From an uncultured Flavobacteriales bacterium (lineage in GTDB: Bacteria; Bacteroidota; Bacteroidia; Flavobacteriales_D; Parvicellaceae), in NCBI GenBank assembly GCA_943788755.1, contig CALSRM010000003.1, forward strand, positions 868,001-932,000: a DNA stretch of 64,000 bases, given 5' to 3'. Positions 47,445 to 57,025 of the stretch are shown here, piece after piece. Made by a program: the position numbers and the translations under genes. A model generated the notes under the pieces. It saw nothing but the letters and a program-made list of their open reading frames with translations. It ran no database searches and had not been told where the DNA came from. The stretch's first letter is position 1. Each line of letters opens with the position of its first letter.

Positions 47445-48011
47445 TTATTGAAAAATTTTACTGATTATCAAGTCACACTTTTCTACGCTGATAAATTCAA
47501 TTGATTTAGTAGGGTTTTCGAACACAACTAGATCACCGGTTTCAATAGTTTTATTTTCTATTTTTATTTGCCCTTTGTAAACGTAAATTACTAGATGCTG
47601 AATGTTGTCTGAAAATGAAAAGTCAACCTGTTTTTCTTTATTTACATGAAGAGACTCAACTGTACCTTGGGTATTTCCCATAGTCATAAGGTTAAAGTCC
47701 GAACACTTTCCTCTTGAAGAGGTGTTCCAATCACCTTTAAAATTGTCAGAATGGAATTTGCCTAGTTTTGCTGTGTGGTGGTCCTTGTGTGTAAGAGTCA
47801 TTTCGCCATCCAAAACCATAAGCGTTCTTGTTATTCCGGGTAATGATGTAAACATGGATTCTTGAACATTGACAGTTGCGGTACTTAATCGAAAATTAAA
47901 ATTTCTAGTTGCATATTTCGAAAGCGCTGGATAAATGAATAATTCAGCTGTACTTCCTCCATTCCATGGTGAGGGTTTAAATGAACTAGCTTTTATTATT
48001 TTAGAATTCAT
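47445..48011 (-). CDS. HutD-family cupin-like protein
   Basis: 188 aa. The segments SFKPSPWNGGSTAELFIYP, FNFRLSTATVNVQESMFTSLPGITRTLMVLDGEM and DFNLMTMGN match the HutD family, which has a double-stranded beta-helix (cupin) fold and is usually encoded with histidine-utilisation genes. No hut genes are in this window, so the role here is unknown; a small-molecule-binding regulator is the common guess. It is downstream of clpP on the same strand but separated by a terminator. Confidence 0.85.
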   Translation of the reverse strand: MNSKIIKASSFKPSPWNGGSTAELFIYPALSKYATRNFNFRLSTATVNVQESMFTSLPGITRTLMVLDGEMTLTHKDHHTAKLGKFHSDNFKGDWNTSSRGKCSDFNLMTMGNTQGTVESLHVNKEKQVDFSFSDNIQHLVIYVYKGQIKIENKTIETGDLVVFENPTKSIEFISVEKCDLIISKIFQ

Positions 48012-48028
48012 TGAAAAAAAGGTTGGGT

Positions 48029-48066
48029 AAAAAAAAAGTAGAAGGACAATTCTTCTACTTTTTTTT
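48029..48066 (-). terminator. Terminator of clpP
   Basis: A 15-pair stem (A8 with GTAGAAG against CTTCTAC with T8) with a 7-base loop lies between clpP and hutD. U runs on both strands allow bidirectional action. Confidence 0.9.
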
Positions 48067-48081
48067 AGAGGTTAATTCATC

Positions 48082-48774
48082 TTACTTAGGTTTTCTAATT
48101 AAAACCTCATCAATCATTCCGTATTTTTTCGCTTCTTCAGCAATCATCCAATAATCTCTATCACTATCATCCCAAACTTCATCGTAAGTTTTTCCAGAGT
48201 GAACGGCAATTATCTCATACAATTCTTTCTTTAATTTTTGAATCTCCCGAGCAGTAATTTCGATGTCTGAAGCTTGACCTTGTGCACCTCCTAATGGCTG
48301 GTGTATCATAACTCTAGAATGCTTCAATGCAGTTCGTTTTCCTTCTGCTCCAGCACATAATAGTACAGCTCCCATAGAAGCAGCCATGCCTGTACAAATT
48401 GTAGCAACATCTGGATTGATGTATTGCATGGTGTCATAAATTCCTAGACCAGCGTAAACAGAACCTCCTGGGGAATTCAAGTAAATTTGAATATCTTTTT
48501 TTGGGTCCATGGACTCTAAGAATAATAATTGAGCCGTTATAATATTTGCAACGTAGTCATTAATTCCAGTTCCTAAAAAAATAATTCTATCCATCATTAA
48601 ACGAGAAAAAACGTCCATCACTGCAACGTTCATTTGTCTTTCTTCAATAATATTAGGAGTCATCCCAAGAGGGACATTAGACACTGCCGACATATAATCG
48701 TCAAACACCATACTTGAAATACCTTGGTGCTTTGTCGCAAATTTTTTGAATTCGTCTTTATCAAAATTGTACAT
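48082..48774 (-). CDS. clpP: ATP-dependent Clp protease proteolytic subunit ClpP
   Basis: Serine protease barrel partner of ClpX. Catalytic serine in TGMAASMGAVL, histidine in SRVMIHQPLGG, and the aspartate within the following helix region (EIIAVHSGKTYDEVWDDSDRDYWMIAEEA in parts). YLNSPGGSVYAG is the substrate-binding motif. At 230 aa it has an N-terminal extension of about 25 residues compared with the E. coli mature form. It stands alone; clpX lies at 7.6 kb on the other strand. It is divergent from the GT25 gene. Confidence 0.97.
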   Translation of the reverse strand: MYNFDKDEFKKFATKHQGISSMVFDDYMSAVSNVPLGMTPNIIEERQMNVAVMDVFSRLMMDRIIFLGTGINDYVANIITAQLLFLESMDPKKDIQIYLNSPGGSVYAGLGIYDTMQYINPDVATICTGMAASMGAVLLCAGAEGKRTALKHSRVMIHQPLGGAQGQASDIEITAREIQKLKKELYEIIAVHSGKTYDEVWDDSDRDYWMIAEEAKKYGMIDEVLIRKPK

Positions 48775-48967
48775 AAATATATTCTTAATTGTTATTTGGT
48801 TTAAAGTTAAAATTAATCTGATAAAATGATAGAGGTTTCCTTTTTTTTCTTAGCCGTAAAATTGATATTTCGTCAAAATGATACTATAATGGGATTAATA
48901 TTAATTCTATATATATTTTTATGTTATTACAATATGCCTAATTTTACTCGGTGATAAATATCATGTT

Positions 48968-49702
48968 ATGAATTTGAATGTTGATCATACTTTTGTTGTT
49001 CATGTTAGTGAAGGATCTGAGGATAGAGAAAAATCTGTTTCAGAGCAACTAAATAGCCGCAACATTCCTTTTGAGTTTATGCTTAGGGGGGATTTAAAGG
49101 ATATTACTCCTGAAATTCAGCAAGAATATTTTTCTGATTATTTATTAGGGGATTTGATTCCAGGAACTTCTTGTTCATTAAAACACATATACATTTTAGA
49201 AGAAATTGTAAAAAGAAAACTGGATAGAGTGTTGATTCTAGAAGATGATATTTTTTTAGATAAGAACTTTGTATCAATTTGTAATAAAGCACTGGAAGAA
49301 ACAACGGATGAAAGTCGAAATTTTCCGCTAAATTATTTTTTAGCATTGGAAAATAATCGAAAATTTGTTCCTAAAACTGAAGAGGTAGAAGGAAGATACT
49401 TATATGAAGAAGATCGAGTTCGATTCGGTGGGGCTTACATTGTTACTTACGGAACTGCAAAAGCAATATTGAACTATATAAAGGAGTTTAAATGTAATAT
49501 GATTATTGATTCTTTATATACCGTTATTTGTAGGGATGGGTTATTCAGTATTTATTGGATTCACCCCCCAATAGCAGAGCAAGGGAGTCATAATGGTAAA
49601 TTTAAATCCTTGCTGGACGAAAAAAGACATGGTCTTTTTCAAAGGTTAAACTGGAAAGTGCAAACCGCATTTAAAGGTAAAATAAGACGTAGATTCAAAT
49701 AG
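48968..49702 (+). CDS. Glycosyltransferase family 25 (LPS/LOS type)
   Basis: 244 aa. HTFVVHVSEGSEDREKSV and LIPGTSCSLKHIYILEEIVKR resemble the GT25 start (substrate loop and conserved SH-helix), and DRVLILEDDIFLD contains the family EDD catalytic/metal motif. FGGAYIVTYGTAKAIL corresponds to the acceptor-binding region. The family adds galactose or related sugars to lipooligosaccharide. It ends two bases before the msbA-like start and is probably co-transcribed with the ABC flippase; both act on envelope lipids. Confidence 0.9.
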   Translation: MNLNVDHTFVVHVSEGSEDREKSVSEQLNSRNIPFEFMLRGDLKDITPEIQQEYFSDYLLGDLIPGTSCSLKHIYILEEIVKRKLDRVLILEDDIFLDKNFVSICNKALEETTDESRNFPLNYFLALENNRKFVPKTEEVEGRYLYEEDRVRFGGAYIVTYGTAKAILNYIKEFKCNMIIDSLYTVICRDGLFSIYWIHPPIAEQGSHNGKFKSLLDEKRHGLFQRLNWKVQTAFKGKIRRRFK

Positions 49703-49704
49703 TA

Positions 49705-51537
49705 TTGAAGAATTTAATTAAATTAATTACCCTTGTTGGGGACTACAAAAAAGCGGTTGGATTAAACCTTTTTTTCAACCTTTTCGGGATGGTTTTTTCA
49801 TTGTTTTCATTTGCAATGGTCATTCCGCTATTACGTATTCTATTTAATACGAATGCAGAACAATTTGCAGAGACTATTTCAAAATATGAAGGAGCAGTGG
49901 GTGTTTCACAAGAAGGGATGTTGGAATACATTAATTATTTAATGGCTACTCTTGTTGTTGAGCATGGTAAATATTTTGTATTGGTGGCAATATGTATTTC
50001 CTTAATAATCGTTGTGTTTTTTAAGAATTTGTTTTCTTATCTGAGTTCAGTTTTTCTATCAATTGCGTTGCATGCAGTATCCAGAGATTTAAGATCAAAA
50101 CTTCATGACAAAGTCCTTCATTTACAGTTATCTTTTTTTACCGATGAAAGAAAAGGGGATATTATATCTCGCTTTTCTACAGATGTTAAGGATGTAGAAC
50201 TGGCATTACTTGCGGGGTTAAATGCAGCATTTAAAAACCCATTTTATATCATAGGTTACATAATTGCTTTGTTTGTAATCAATGCGAAACTATCGATTTT
50301 TATAATTGTTTTTCTTCCTTTATCTGGACTGGTGATAGCCTTGATTGGTCGGGGCTTAAAGAAAAAAGCAAAACAAGGTCAAGAAAATGCTGGAAACTTG
50401 CTCTCTTCGGTTGAAGAATCGTTAACAGGTCAAAGAATTATAAAAGGATTTAACGCGGAAGAACGAACAAGAAATAGGTTTGAGGATAAAAATAATAACC
50501 TTTATTCGATAATGATAAAGTTCTATCGAAGAATGGACCTTGCTTCGCCTTCTAGTGAGTTTTTAGGAATTGTTTCCACAACTGGAGTGCTATTATTTGG
50601 GGGGAACTTAGTCTTCTCAGGAGAATTGGAGCCCGATTTGTTTATCGGGTACCTTGTTTTGTTTTCACAATTAATATCTCCTTTTAAAGCGATTTCAAAA
50701 GCAATATATGAGGCAAGTAGAGGGATTGCCGCATTAAATCGAATTAAAGAAATTACGGATGAAGAAGTTTCTATTGTAGATCAAACAAATGCTCTTGAAG
50801 TGACATCGTTTAATGATAAAGTATCTTATAATAATGTAAGTTTTAAATACCAAAAGGAATACGTTTTAAAAAATGTGAGTTTTGATTTGCTAAGTGGCAA
50901 AACCATTGCTCTAGTGGGGCAATCTGGTTCTGGAAAATCTACGTTAGCTGATTTGCTTCCGCGCTTTTATGATCTTGAAGAAGGAGAAATACAATTAGAC
51001 GGTAACAACATAAAAGATATATCATTAAAAAGTCTAAGGGACAAATTAGGAATTGTAACACAACAATCTATTTTGTTTAATGATACTGTATTTAACAACA
51101 TCGCTTTTGGGGTAGAGAAAGCAACGGAAGATGAGGTTATTCGAGCTGCAAAAATTGCGAATGCTCACGAGTTTGTTGAGAAGCTAGAAAACGGATACCA
51201 AACCAATATTGGAGATAGTGGAGGTAAATTATCTGGGGGGCAGAGACAAAGGTTAAGTATTGCAAGAGCTGTTTTAAAGAACCCTCCAATATTAATTTTA
51301 GATGAAGCAACTTCCGCATTAGATACAGAAAGTGAAAGGTTAGTTCAAGATGCCTTGACTAATTTAATGAAAAACAGAACTTCTTTAGTCATTGCTCATA
51401 GGTTGTCCACAATACAACATGCTGATGAAATTTTGGTAATGGAGAAAGGCGAGATTATTGAACGTGGTAATCATCCAGAATTAATTTCGCAGAAAGGAGT
51501 TTACAAGAAGTTAACGGAAATGCAAAATTTCCATTGA
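49705..51537 (+). CDS. msbA: MsbA-like ABC transporter (lipid A/LPS-core exporter or similar)
   Basis: 610 aa. The N-terminal transmembrane domain (six segments) includes LFSFAMVIPLLRILF. The C-terminal nucleotide-binding domain has Walker A LVGQSGSGKSTL (about 412), Q-loop TQQSILFNDTVF, signature LSGGQRQRLSIARA, Walker B ILILDEATSALDTESE and the switch His in VIAHRLSTIQHADE. The start is a TTG two bases after the GT25 stop; translational coupling is likely and homologous starts align here. MsbA-type lipid flipping is the best fit, but other homodimeric exporters of the family are possible. Confidence 0.9.
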   Translation: MKNLIKLITLVGDYKKAVGLNLFFNLFGMVFSLFSFAMVIPLLRILFNTNAEQFAETISKYEGAVGVSQEGMLEYINYLMATLVVEHGKYFVLVAICISLIIVVFFKNLFSYLSSVFLSIALHAVSRDLRSKLHDKVLHLQLSFFTDERKGDIISRFSTDVKDVELALLAGLNAAFKNPFYIIGYIIALFVINAKLSIFIIVFLPLSGLVIALIGRGLKKKAKQGQENAGNLLSSVEESLTGQRIIKGFNAEERTRNRFEDKNNNLYSIMIKFYRRMDLASPSSEFLGIVSTTGVLLFGGNLVFSGELEPDLFIGYLVLFSQLISPFKAISKAIYEASRGIAALNRIKEITDEEVSIVDQTNALEVTSFNDKVSYNNVSFKYQKEYVLKNVSFDLLSGKTIALVGQSGSGKSTLADLLPRFYDLEEGEIQLDGNNIKDISLKSLRDKLGIVTQQSILFNDTVFNNIAFGVEKATEDEVIRAAKIANAHEFVEKLENGYQTNIGDSGGKLSGGQRQRLSIARAVLKNPPILILDEATSALDTESERLVQDALTNLMKNRTSLVIAHRLSTIQHADEILVMEKGEIIERGNHPELISQKGVYKKLTEMQNFH

Positions 51538-51548
51538 TGAGAGTTATG

Positions 51549-51965
51549 TTATTTCTTGTCTTGGGGATTGTCAAGTGTATCTTCCTCTTCTTTCTTAAAA
51601 GCGGAGGGAAGCAAATCAATTCCTTTCTTTTTGGCTAGTTTAATTAAAAATGGCATTAGCAAAGTTGATCCAGGAATTAACATAAACGGAATCCCGATGC
51701 CTGCCATTTTAAACAGGTCATAGATTTGCGTTTTTAATTCGTGTTCTTCTTCTTTACTTACTTTTCCTTCTTTCAAAAACTTAACAACAACTTTTGATGC
51801 CTCGCGGGTTTCTTTCGCTTCAGTACCCATTTTGGAAACAAAAGTTTTCATAACCTCAGTAGCCTTAGTTCCGTGGGTTTTTAGTTTTTCAGAAAATTCC
51901 TGAGTCTCTTTAGTCTCAAAATAACTAAAGTCAACCTCTTCTCTTTTATCATTGTCCTCTATCAC
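51549..51965 (-). CDS. LETM1-like domain protein (short)
   Basis: 138 aa from a GTG start. The N-terminal half is charged and probably helical (KETQEFSEKLKTHGTKATEV). The C-terminal half (LKTQIYDLFKMAGIGIPFMLIPGSTLLMPFLIKLAKK in parts) resembles the ribosome-binding/LETM1-type domain found in short Bacteroidota proteins; FMLIPGSTLLMPFLI may lie in or on the membrane. The function is unknown. It converges on msbA with an 11-bp gap. Confidence 0.7.
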   Translation of the reverse strand: MIEDNDKREEVDFSYFETKETQEFSEKLKTHGTKATEVMKTFVSKMGTEAKETREASKVVVKFLKEGKVSKEEEHELKTQIYDLFKMAGIGIPFMLIPGSTLLMPFLIKLAKKKGIDLLPSAFKKEEEDTLDNPQDKK

Positions 51966-52159
51966 TGCATAAAGATATTGTATTTCTGCATGAGAGGTGT
52001 TATTTTTTTACTAAATAACGTTCGATGTAATAACCATTTTTTCAAAAGATGTCAATTCCCTTGCATGATAATGCTTCGCTAAGTGCGAGTGATTTTTGTA
52101 AGTTTATCTCGAATTGCTATTCATTACTTAGGTAGAACTCAGGTTAAATAAGTCACAAA

Positions 52160-52193
52160 AAAAAAAGCTACATCGAAAGATGTAGCTTTTTTT
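52160..52193 (-). terminator. Terminator of nrdBA
   Basis: A 15-pair perfect stem (A7 plus GCTACATC) with a 4-base loop and T tract lies 17 bp past the nrdA stop. Confidence 0.9.
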
Positions 52194-52209
52194 AGTTTGT
52201 TGTGAGTTA

Positions 52210-54567
52210 TCATCCACTACACATATCACAGTTGTCTGGATCATCTAAAGAACAAGCAATTTCAGCTATTCTTTCTTCTTCCGTTTTAGCGATTGGTGCG
52301 GCTATTGCTTCTCTATCTAATGTAAATTTAATCGCATCAGTAGCAGCTTTCGTTCTCAGGTAGTACATCCCTGTTTTCAATCCTGCTTTCCATCCGTAAA
52401 AGTGCATTGAAGTTAATTTAGCAAAGTTCGCATTCTCCATAAAGATGTTCAACGATTGTGATTGGTCGATATATGCACCCCTATCGGCAGCCATATCTAA
52501 TATGGTTTTTTGGGAAATTTCCCAAGCTGTTTTGTATAGTTCCTTGATGTTATCTGGAATTTCTTTAATGTTTTGAATAGAGCCATTTGCTCCCATTAAT
52601 TGATTTTTCAAGCTATCATTCCAAAGACCTAATTTTACTAAATCTCTCAATAAATGTTTGTTTACAACGATAAACTCTCCAGATAATACACGTCTTGTGT
52701 AAATATTAGACGTGTAAGGTTCGAAACATTCATTGTTTCCAAGAATTTGAGCAGTAGAAGCTGTTGGCATAGGTGCTAAAAGTAATGAGTTTCTTACACC
52801 ATGTTGCATTACCTCTTCTTTCAATATGTTCCATTCCCATCTATCTGTTGGAGTAACTCCCCATAGATCAAATTGCATTTTACCTTCAGATATAGGTGAG
52901 CCTTTCCAAGTCTCGTAAGGTCCATTTTCAATAGCTAAGTCTTTTGAGGCTGTTACAGCTGCATAATAAATAGTCTCAAAAATTTCCTTATTCAAAGCCT
53001 TTGCTTCTTCAGATTCAAAAGGAAAACGCATTAAAATAAAAGCATCTGCTAATCCTTGCACACCAATTCCAATTGGACGGTGACGCATATTAGAATTTCG
53101 AGCTTCTGGTATAGGGTAGTAATTTTGGTCAATAACAGAGTCTAAGTTCTTGGTTACTTTGTATGCAACTTCGAATAATTTTTCATGATCAAATTTCCCT
53201 TCAGCAACAAATTTAGGAAGAGCAATAGAGGCTAAGTTACAAACTGCAACTTCATCATCAGATGTGTATTCCATAATCTCCGTACATAAGTTTGAAGATT
53301 TAATTGTACCCAGGTTCTTTTGGTTTGATTTGGAGTTAGCAGCATCTTTGTATAACATATATGGAGTTCCCGTTTCAATTTGAGACTCACATATTTTATA
53401 CCATAAATCCTGTGCTTTAATAGTTTTACGACCTTTACCTTCGCTTTCATATTTAAGGTAAAGAGCATCAAACTCATCACCATATACGTCAGACATTCCA
53501 GGACATTCGTTTGGACACATTAAAGTCCATTCTCCATTTTCCTCTACTCTTTTCATGAATAAATCTGGAATCCAAAGCGCATAAAATAAATCTCTAGCTC
53601 TGTCTTCTTCTTTACCAGTGTTCTTTTTTAAGTCTAAGAAGGAGAAAATATCTGCGTGCCATGGCTCAACGTAGATGGCAAAAGATCCTTTTCTTTTTCC
53701 ACCCCCTTGATCAACATAACGAGCCGTATCGTTAAAAACTTTTAACATAGGAACAATTCCATTGGAGGTTCCATTTGTTCCTTTAATGTAAGATCCAGTA
53801 GCTCTAATGTCATGAATAGACAAGCCAATACCACCTGCGGATTGAGAAATTTGAGCACATTGTTTTAATGTGTCATAAATCCCACCAATACTATCTTCTT
53901 GCATTTTCAATAAGAAACAAGATGACATTTGTGCTTTTGGAGTACCGGAGTTGAATAAAGTAGGTGTAGCATGTGTAAACCAACCTTCACTCATGTAGTT
54001 GTAAGTAGAAATAGCTGCTTCAATATCCGTTTTGTGAATTCCCATTGCAACACGCATTAACATGTGCTGAGGTCTTTCTGCAACTTCTCCATTCAATTTT
54101 AATAAGTAAGATCTTTCTAATGTTTTAACACCAAAGAAATCATATCTAAAATCTCTATCGTAAATAATGTTAGAATCAAGTACCTCAGCATTATCCTTGA
54201 TCGCTTTATAAACATCTTCAGATAATAAAGGGGCTGGTTGATTTGTCTTTGGATCTACGTAACTGTATAAATCTTCCATTGTGTCGGTGAAAGATTTTTT
54301 AGTATTTTTATGTAGGTTTGAAACTACAATACGAGATGCTAATAAAGCGTAATCTGGATGCGAGATAGTATTAGTAGCAGCAACTTCAGCAGCTAAATTG
54401 TCTAGTTCACTTGTGGTTACTCCATCATATAGTCCTTCGATTACACGCATGGCCACTTTTTCTGGAACAACTAATGCGTTCAATCCGTAACATAATTTTT
54501 TAATTCTTGCTGTGATTTTGTCAAACTTGACAACTTCTTTTCTTCCGTCTCTTTTTACTACGTACAT
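52210..54567 (-). CDS. nrdA: Ribonucleoside-diphosphate reductase alpha subunit (class Ia)
   Basis: Makes deoxyribonucleotides with NrdB. 785 aa: an N-terminal ATP-cone (about 1-90, [14 protein letters not shown]) predicts dATP inhibition. The catalytic barrel follows with [15 protein letters not shown] (first active-site Cys), [20 protein letters not shown] in parts, [11 protein letters not shown] (Asn, Cys and Glu of the radical site) and [22 protein letters not shown]. The C-terminal CxxC tail (DNCDMCSG) accepts electrons from thioredoxin or glutaredoxin. It follows nrdB on the same strand after 107 bp containing a hairpin. Confidence 0.98.
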   Translation of the reverse strand: MYVVKRDGRKEVVKFDKITARIKKLCYGLNALVVPEKVAMRVIEGLYDGVTTSELDNLAAEVAATNTISHPDYALLASRIVVSNLHKNTKKSFTDTMEDLYSYVDPKTNQPAPLLSEDVYKAIKDNAEVLDSNIIYDRDFRYDFFGVKTLERSYLLKLNGEVAERPQHMLMRVAMGIHKTDIEAAISTYNYMSEGWFTHATPTLFNSGTPKAQMSSCFLLKMQEDSIGGIYDTLKQCAQISQSAGGIGLSIHDIRATGSYIKGTNGTSNGIVPMLKVFNDTARYVDQGGGKRKGSFAIYVEPWHADIFSFLDLKKNTGKEEDRARDLFYALWIPDLFMKRVEENGEWTLMCPNECPGMSDVYGDEFDALYLKYESEGKGRKTIKAQDLWYKICESQIETGTPYMLYKDAANSKSNQKNLGTIKSSNLCTEIMEYTSDDEVAVCNLASIALPKFVAEGKFDHEKLFEVAYKVTKNLDSVIDQNYYPIPEARNSNMRHRPIGIGVQGLADAFILMRFPFESEEAKALNKEIFETIYYAAVTASKDLAIENGPYETWKGSPISEGKMQFDLWGVTPTDRWEWNILKEEVMQHGVRNSLLLAPMPTASTAQILGNNECFEPYTSNIYTRRVLSGEFIVVNKHLLRDLVKLGLWNDSLKNQLMGANGSIQNIKEIPDNIKELYKTAWEISQKTILDMAADRGAYIDQSQSLNIFMENANFAKLTSMHFYGWKAGLKTGMYYLRTKAATDAIKFTLDREAIAAPIAKTEEERIAEIACSLDDPDNCDMCSG

Positions 54568-54623
54568 ACCTAATTCTGTGGTTTTATATATTATTATTCT
54601 CGATGGTCATCTCCTTTTGTCTA

Positions 54624-54652
54624 ATCACTAATCGTTCCCTCTGATTAGTGAT
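54624..54652 (-). promoter_or_regulatory. Hairpin in the nrdB-nrdA intergenic region
   Basis: ATCACTAATC and its exact complement form a 10-pair stem with a 9-base loop. There is no T tract on the minus strand, so it is not a standard terminator. It may stabilise or process the nrdBA transcript or set the NrdB:NrdA ratio. Confidence 0.55.
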
Positions 54653-54674
54653 GGCTTAACCTGATTGTTAAATG

Positions 54675-55715
54675 TTAAAATTCTGCATCCATGCTAAATG
54701 CTCCCCCTTCTTCAGTACCGTTTTTCACACCTGCTTTTTGGTATTCACCAACTCTTTTTTCGAAAAAGTTAGATTTCCCTTGAAGGTTAATCATGTCCAT
54801 AAAGTCAAATGGGTTAGTTGCGTTGTATATTTTTTCGTTTCCTAGTTCAGCTAAAAGTCTATCTGCAACAAACTCAATATATTGATTCATTAAGTCTGAA
54901 TTCATTCCGATTAAACGGACAGGAAGAGATTCAGTAACGAATTCTTTCTCAATTTCAACAGCTTGTGATATGATTTCTTTAACCTCTTCTTTGCTCAATT
55001 GATTTTCAAGGTGATTGTTGTAAAGTAAACAAGCAAAATCACAATGTAAGCCTTCGTCTCTTGAGATTAACTCGTTAGAGAATGTAAGGCCTGGCATCAG
55101 GCCTCTTTTCTTTAACCAATAGATTGAACAGAAAGATCCTGAGAAGAAAATTCCTTCTACTGCAGCAAAAGCAATTAATCTTTGCGCATATGATCCATTA
55201 TCTATCCACTTCATTGCCCACTCAGCTTTTGTTTTAACAGGAGGGAATGTTTCTATTGCGTTGAATAGGTAATCTTTTTCTTTATCATCTTTTATGTAAG
55301 TGTCAATTAATAATGAATATGTTTCTGAATGAACATTTTCCATCATTACTTGAAAGCCGTAAAAGAATTTAGCTTCAGTATATTGAACTTCACTTAGGAA
55401 ATTTTCAGCTAAATTTTCATTAACGATACCATCAGACGCTGCAAAGAATGCAAGAACATGCTTAATGAAAAAACGTTCATCGTCATTTAATTTTTCTTCC
55501 CAATCTAATCTGTCAGCGGCAAGGTCTAATTCCTCAGCAGTCCAAATCATTGCTTGCTGTGTTTTATACATGTCCCAAATGTCCATGTGTTGGATCGGAA
55601 ACAAAACAAATCTGTTAGGATTTTCCTTTAGAATGGGTTCAAGAATTTCAGTATTAGCTGGTAATACTTCGCTTAAATTTACATCTTCAACCTTTGTCTT
55701 TGTTTCTTTTTCCAT
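54675..55715 (-). CDS. nrdB: Ribonucleoside-diphosphate reductase beta subunit (class Ia, diiron)
   Basis: Carries the diiron-tyrosyl radical that starts NrdA catalysis. I choose the ATG ending at 55715 ([17 protein letters not shown], 346 aa); a longer frame to 55760 lacks family support. Metal and radical segments are [42 protein letters not shown] (ENVH metal ligands) and [12 protein letters not shown] (E..H). These resemble the eukaryotic-type R2 more than the E. coli R2. It ends in a FSMDAEF tail, which is the usual acidic and aromatic NrdA-docking peptide. It precedes nrdA. Confidence 0.97.
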   Translation of the reverse strand: MEKETKTKVEDVNLSEVLPANTEILEPILKENPNRFVLFPIQHMDIWDMYKTQQAMIWTAEELDLAADRLDWEEKLNDDERFFIKHVLAFFAASDGIVNENLAENFLSEVQYTEAKFFYGFQVMMENVHSETYSLLIDTYIKDDKEKDYLFNAIETFPPVKTKAEWAMKWIDNGSYAQRLIAFAAVEGIFFSGSFCSIYWLKKRGLMPGLTFSNELISRDEGLHCDFACLLYNNHLENQLSKEEVKEIISQAVEIEKEFVTESLPVRLIGMNSDLMNQYIEFVADRLLAELGNEKIYNATNPFDFMDMINLQGKSNFFEKRVGEYQKAGVKNGTEEGGAFSMDAEF

Positions 55716-56211
55716 AGTTCTAATTGTTGTAATATTAACTTTATTAATTCTCAAACTCATTTTAGTAGAGTGAAAAATTTCCTAGGCAAAAAAGTGTGTT
55801 TTTTTGCTTTTTTTTTTGAAAAAACTAAGTTTTTCGTTAAGAAATTTTCGTTTTACTAGCCTCGTTTAAGGAGTACAAAAATTGAAAAAAAACTTACCTA
55901 TTCCTAAGTAATTTCATCCACAATTTTTGAAGTTTTCAACACTCCCATTTAACAACTCACCTAACCCCTTTAAAAACAAGGGGAAACGATTCATCTTCCG
56001 AAATGTACAATTTGTCTTTTTAATTAAACTCTTTGTCTATCCTTTAGAATGTCTAAATTACAAGGATTTAGCAGGGTATTTATTAACATATTAAAAGGGT
56101 TTTCAATGTTGGCGTGTTAAAAACAACGAACACTATGTCTTCGGCTGTTTTGACGAAATATTATGTAAGAAAAAAGATAAAATCCCCAAATAATATTTCG
56201 TGCCAGCAAAA
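55716..56211. other. AT-rich gene-free region upstream of nrdB
   Basis: About 500 bp without a supported gene. Visible are a short hairpin (CCCCTT-N7-AAGGGG, 55965-55983), T-rich tracts, and sequences resembling DnaA boxes with one mismatch (TCATCCACA near 55914; TTTTCAACA near 55933; TTATTAACA near 56081). DnaA and NrdR control of nrd genes is known elsewhere, but I see no convincing NrdR box pair. The nrdBA promoter must lie here on the minus strand; I cannot place it securely. Confidence 0.4.
56153..56201. repeat. Perfect 11-bp inverted repeat downstream of the DUF3109 gene
   Basis: ACGAAATATTA (56153-56163) and TAATATTTCGT (56191-56201) are exact complements with a 27-bp spacer. There is no T tract on either side, so neither an obvious terminator nor a mobile end is indicated. 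Confidence 0.6.
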
Positions 56212-56796
56212 TTATTTTTTTGATTTTTCCTTTTCAATTTCGTTATCAATTTGTGATAATTCAGTGAAAAAACGTTCGCCCCATTTTCTGGTAATAGGTT
56301 CTTTTAAGAATTTGTAAACTTTTACATTTAATTCAGTTCCAAGTGTGCAAGCATCGGAACAGATATCCCATTGATGAAAATTAATAGCCTCATAGTTCCT
56401 TAGTTTTGTAACCCTTATTGGGTATAAATGGCAAGAGATAGGTTTTTTAAAGTCAAGCTTGCCTTCACTGTGTGCTTTTTCTATGGAGCACTTTGTAGAA
56501 TTGTTTTCATCAAAGTAAACAAATGCACATGCTCCATTGTTGACTAAAGAAGTAACGGGTTCGTTGTCTTCATCCATGTAAAAAACACCTTGTTCCTCAA
56601 TAACTTCAATCCCCTCTTGTTGCATATAAGGTTTTATAACGTCTAAAGATTCCTCAAGAATGTCAATCTCTTCCATTTCAAGAGGAGCTCCAGCATCCCC
56701 TTCAATGCAGCAAATTCCTTTACAAGCGCTTAAGTTGCATACAAATTTCTTCTCAAATAAATCTAAGGATAATAGTTTGTCATCTACTTCAATCAT
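56212..56796 (-). CDS. DUF3109 family protein (cysteine-rich, probable metal binding)
   Basis: 194 aa from the ATG ending at 56796 (MIEVDDKLLSLDLFEKKF); a 7-residue upstream extension is possible. The cysteine cluster CNLSACKGICC near residue 22 and later CAFVYFDENNSTKCSIEKAH, CHLYPIR, CSDAC resemble the YkgJ-type zinc/iron-chelating pattern, which is how this family is usually recognised. The biochemical role is not known. It stands alone. Confidence 0.88.
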   Translation of the reverse strand: MIEVDDKLLSLDLFEKKFVCNLSACKGICCIEGDAGAPLEMEEIDILEESLDVIKPYMQQEGIEVIEEQGVFYMDEDNEPVTSLVNNGACAFVYFDENNSTKCSIEKAHSEGKLDFKKPISCHLYPIRVTKLRNYEAINFHQWDICSDACTLGTELNVKVYKFLKEPITRKWGERFFTELSQIDNEIEKEKSKK

Positions 56797-57025
56797 GTTT
56801 ACAAAAGTATAAAACAAAAAGAGGAATTATTATTTAAGTGTTTCCTTTTATCTGATTAATCTGAATTCAGTAATTTTAGTCTTAAATTACAATAAGTTGG
56901 TTTGGAGGAGTAATGAAAAAACATTTTTCAGGCAACCATGTCCAATCTCAAGATTCCTAAGTATATGAGAATTTACTTTGTGAAACGCATAATAATCCCC
57001 AACTTTGGGAAGAAACAAGATAAAC

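Noticed and set aside
48865-56161. Shared 14-mer ATATTTCGTCAAAA upstream of clpP (48865-48878) and, on the other strand, after the DUF3109 gene (56148-56161)
   Set aside because: In 64 kb of AT-rich sequence several 14-base matches are expected by chance; no other copy before a promoter was noticed.
55716-56211. Replication origin in the AT-rich region before nrdB
   Set aside because: DnaA-like matches are all imperfect, and neither dnaA nor dnaN nor typical origin neighbours are present.
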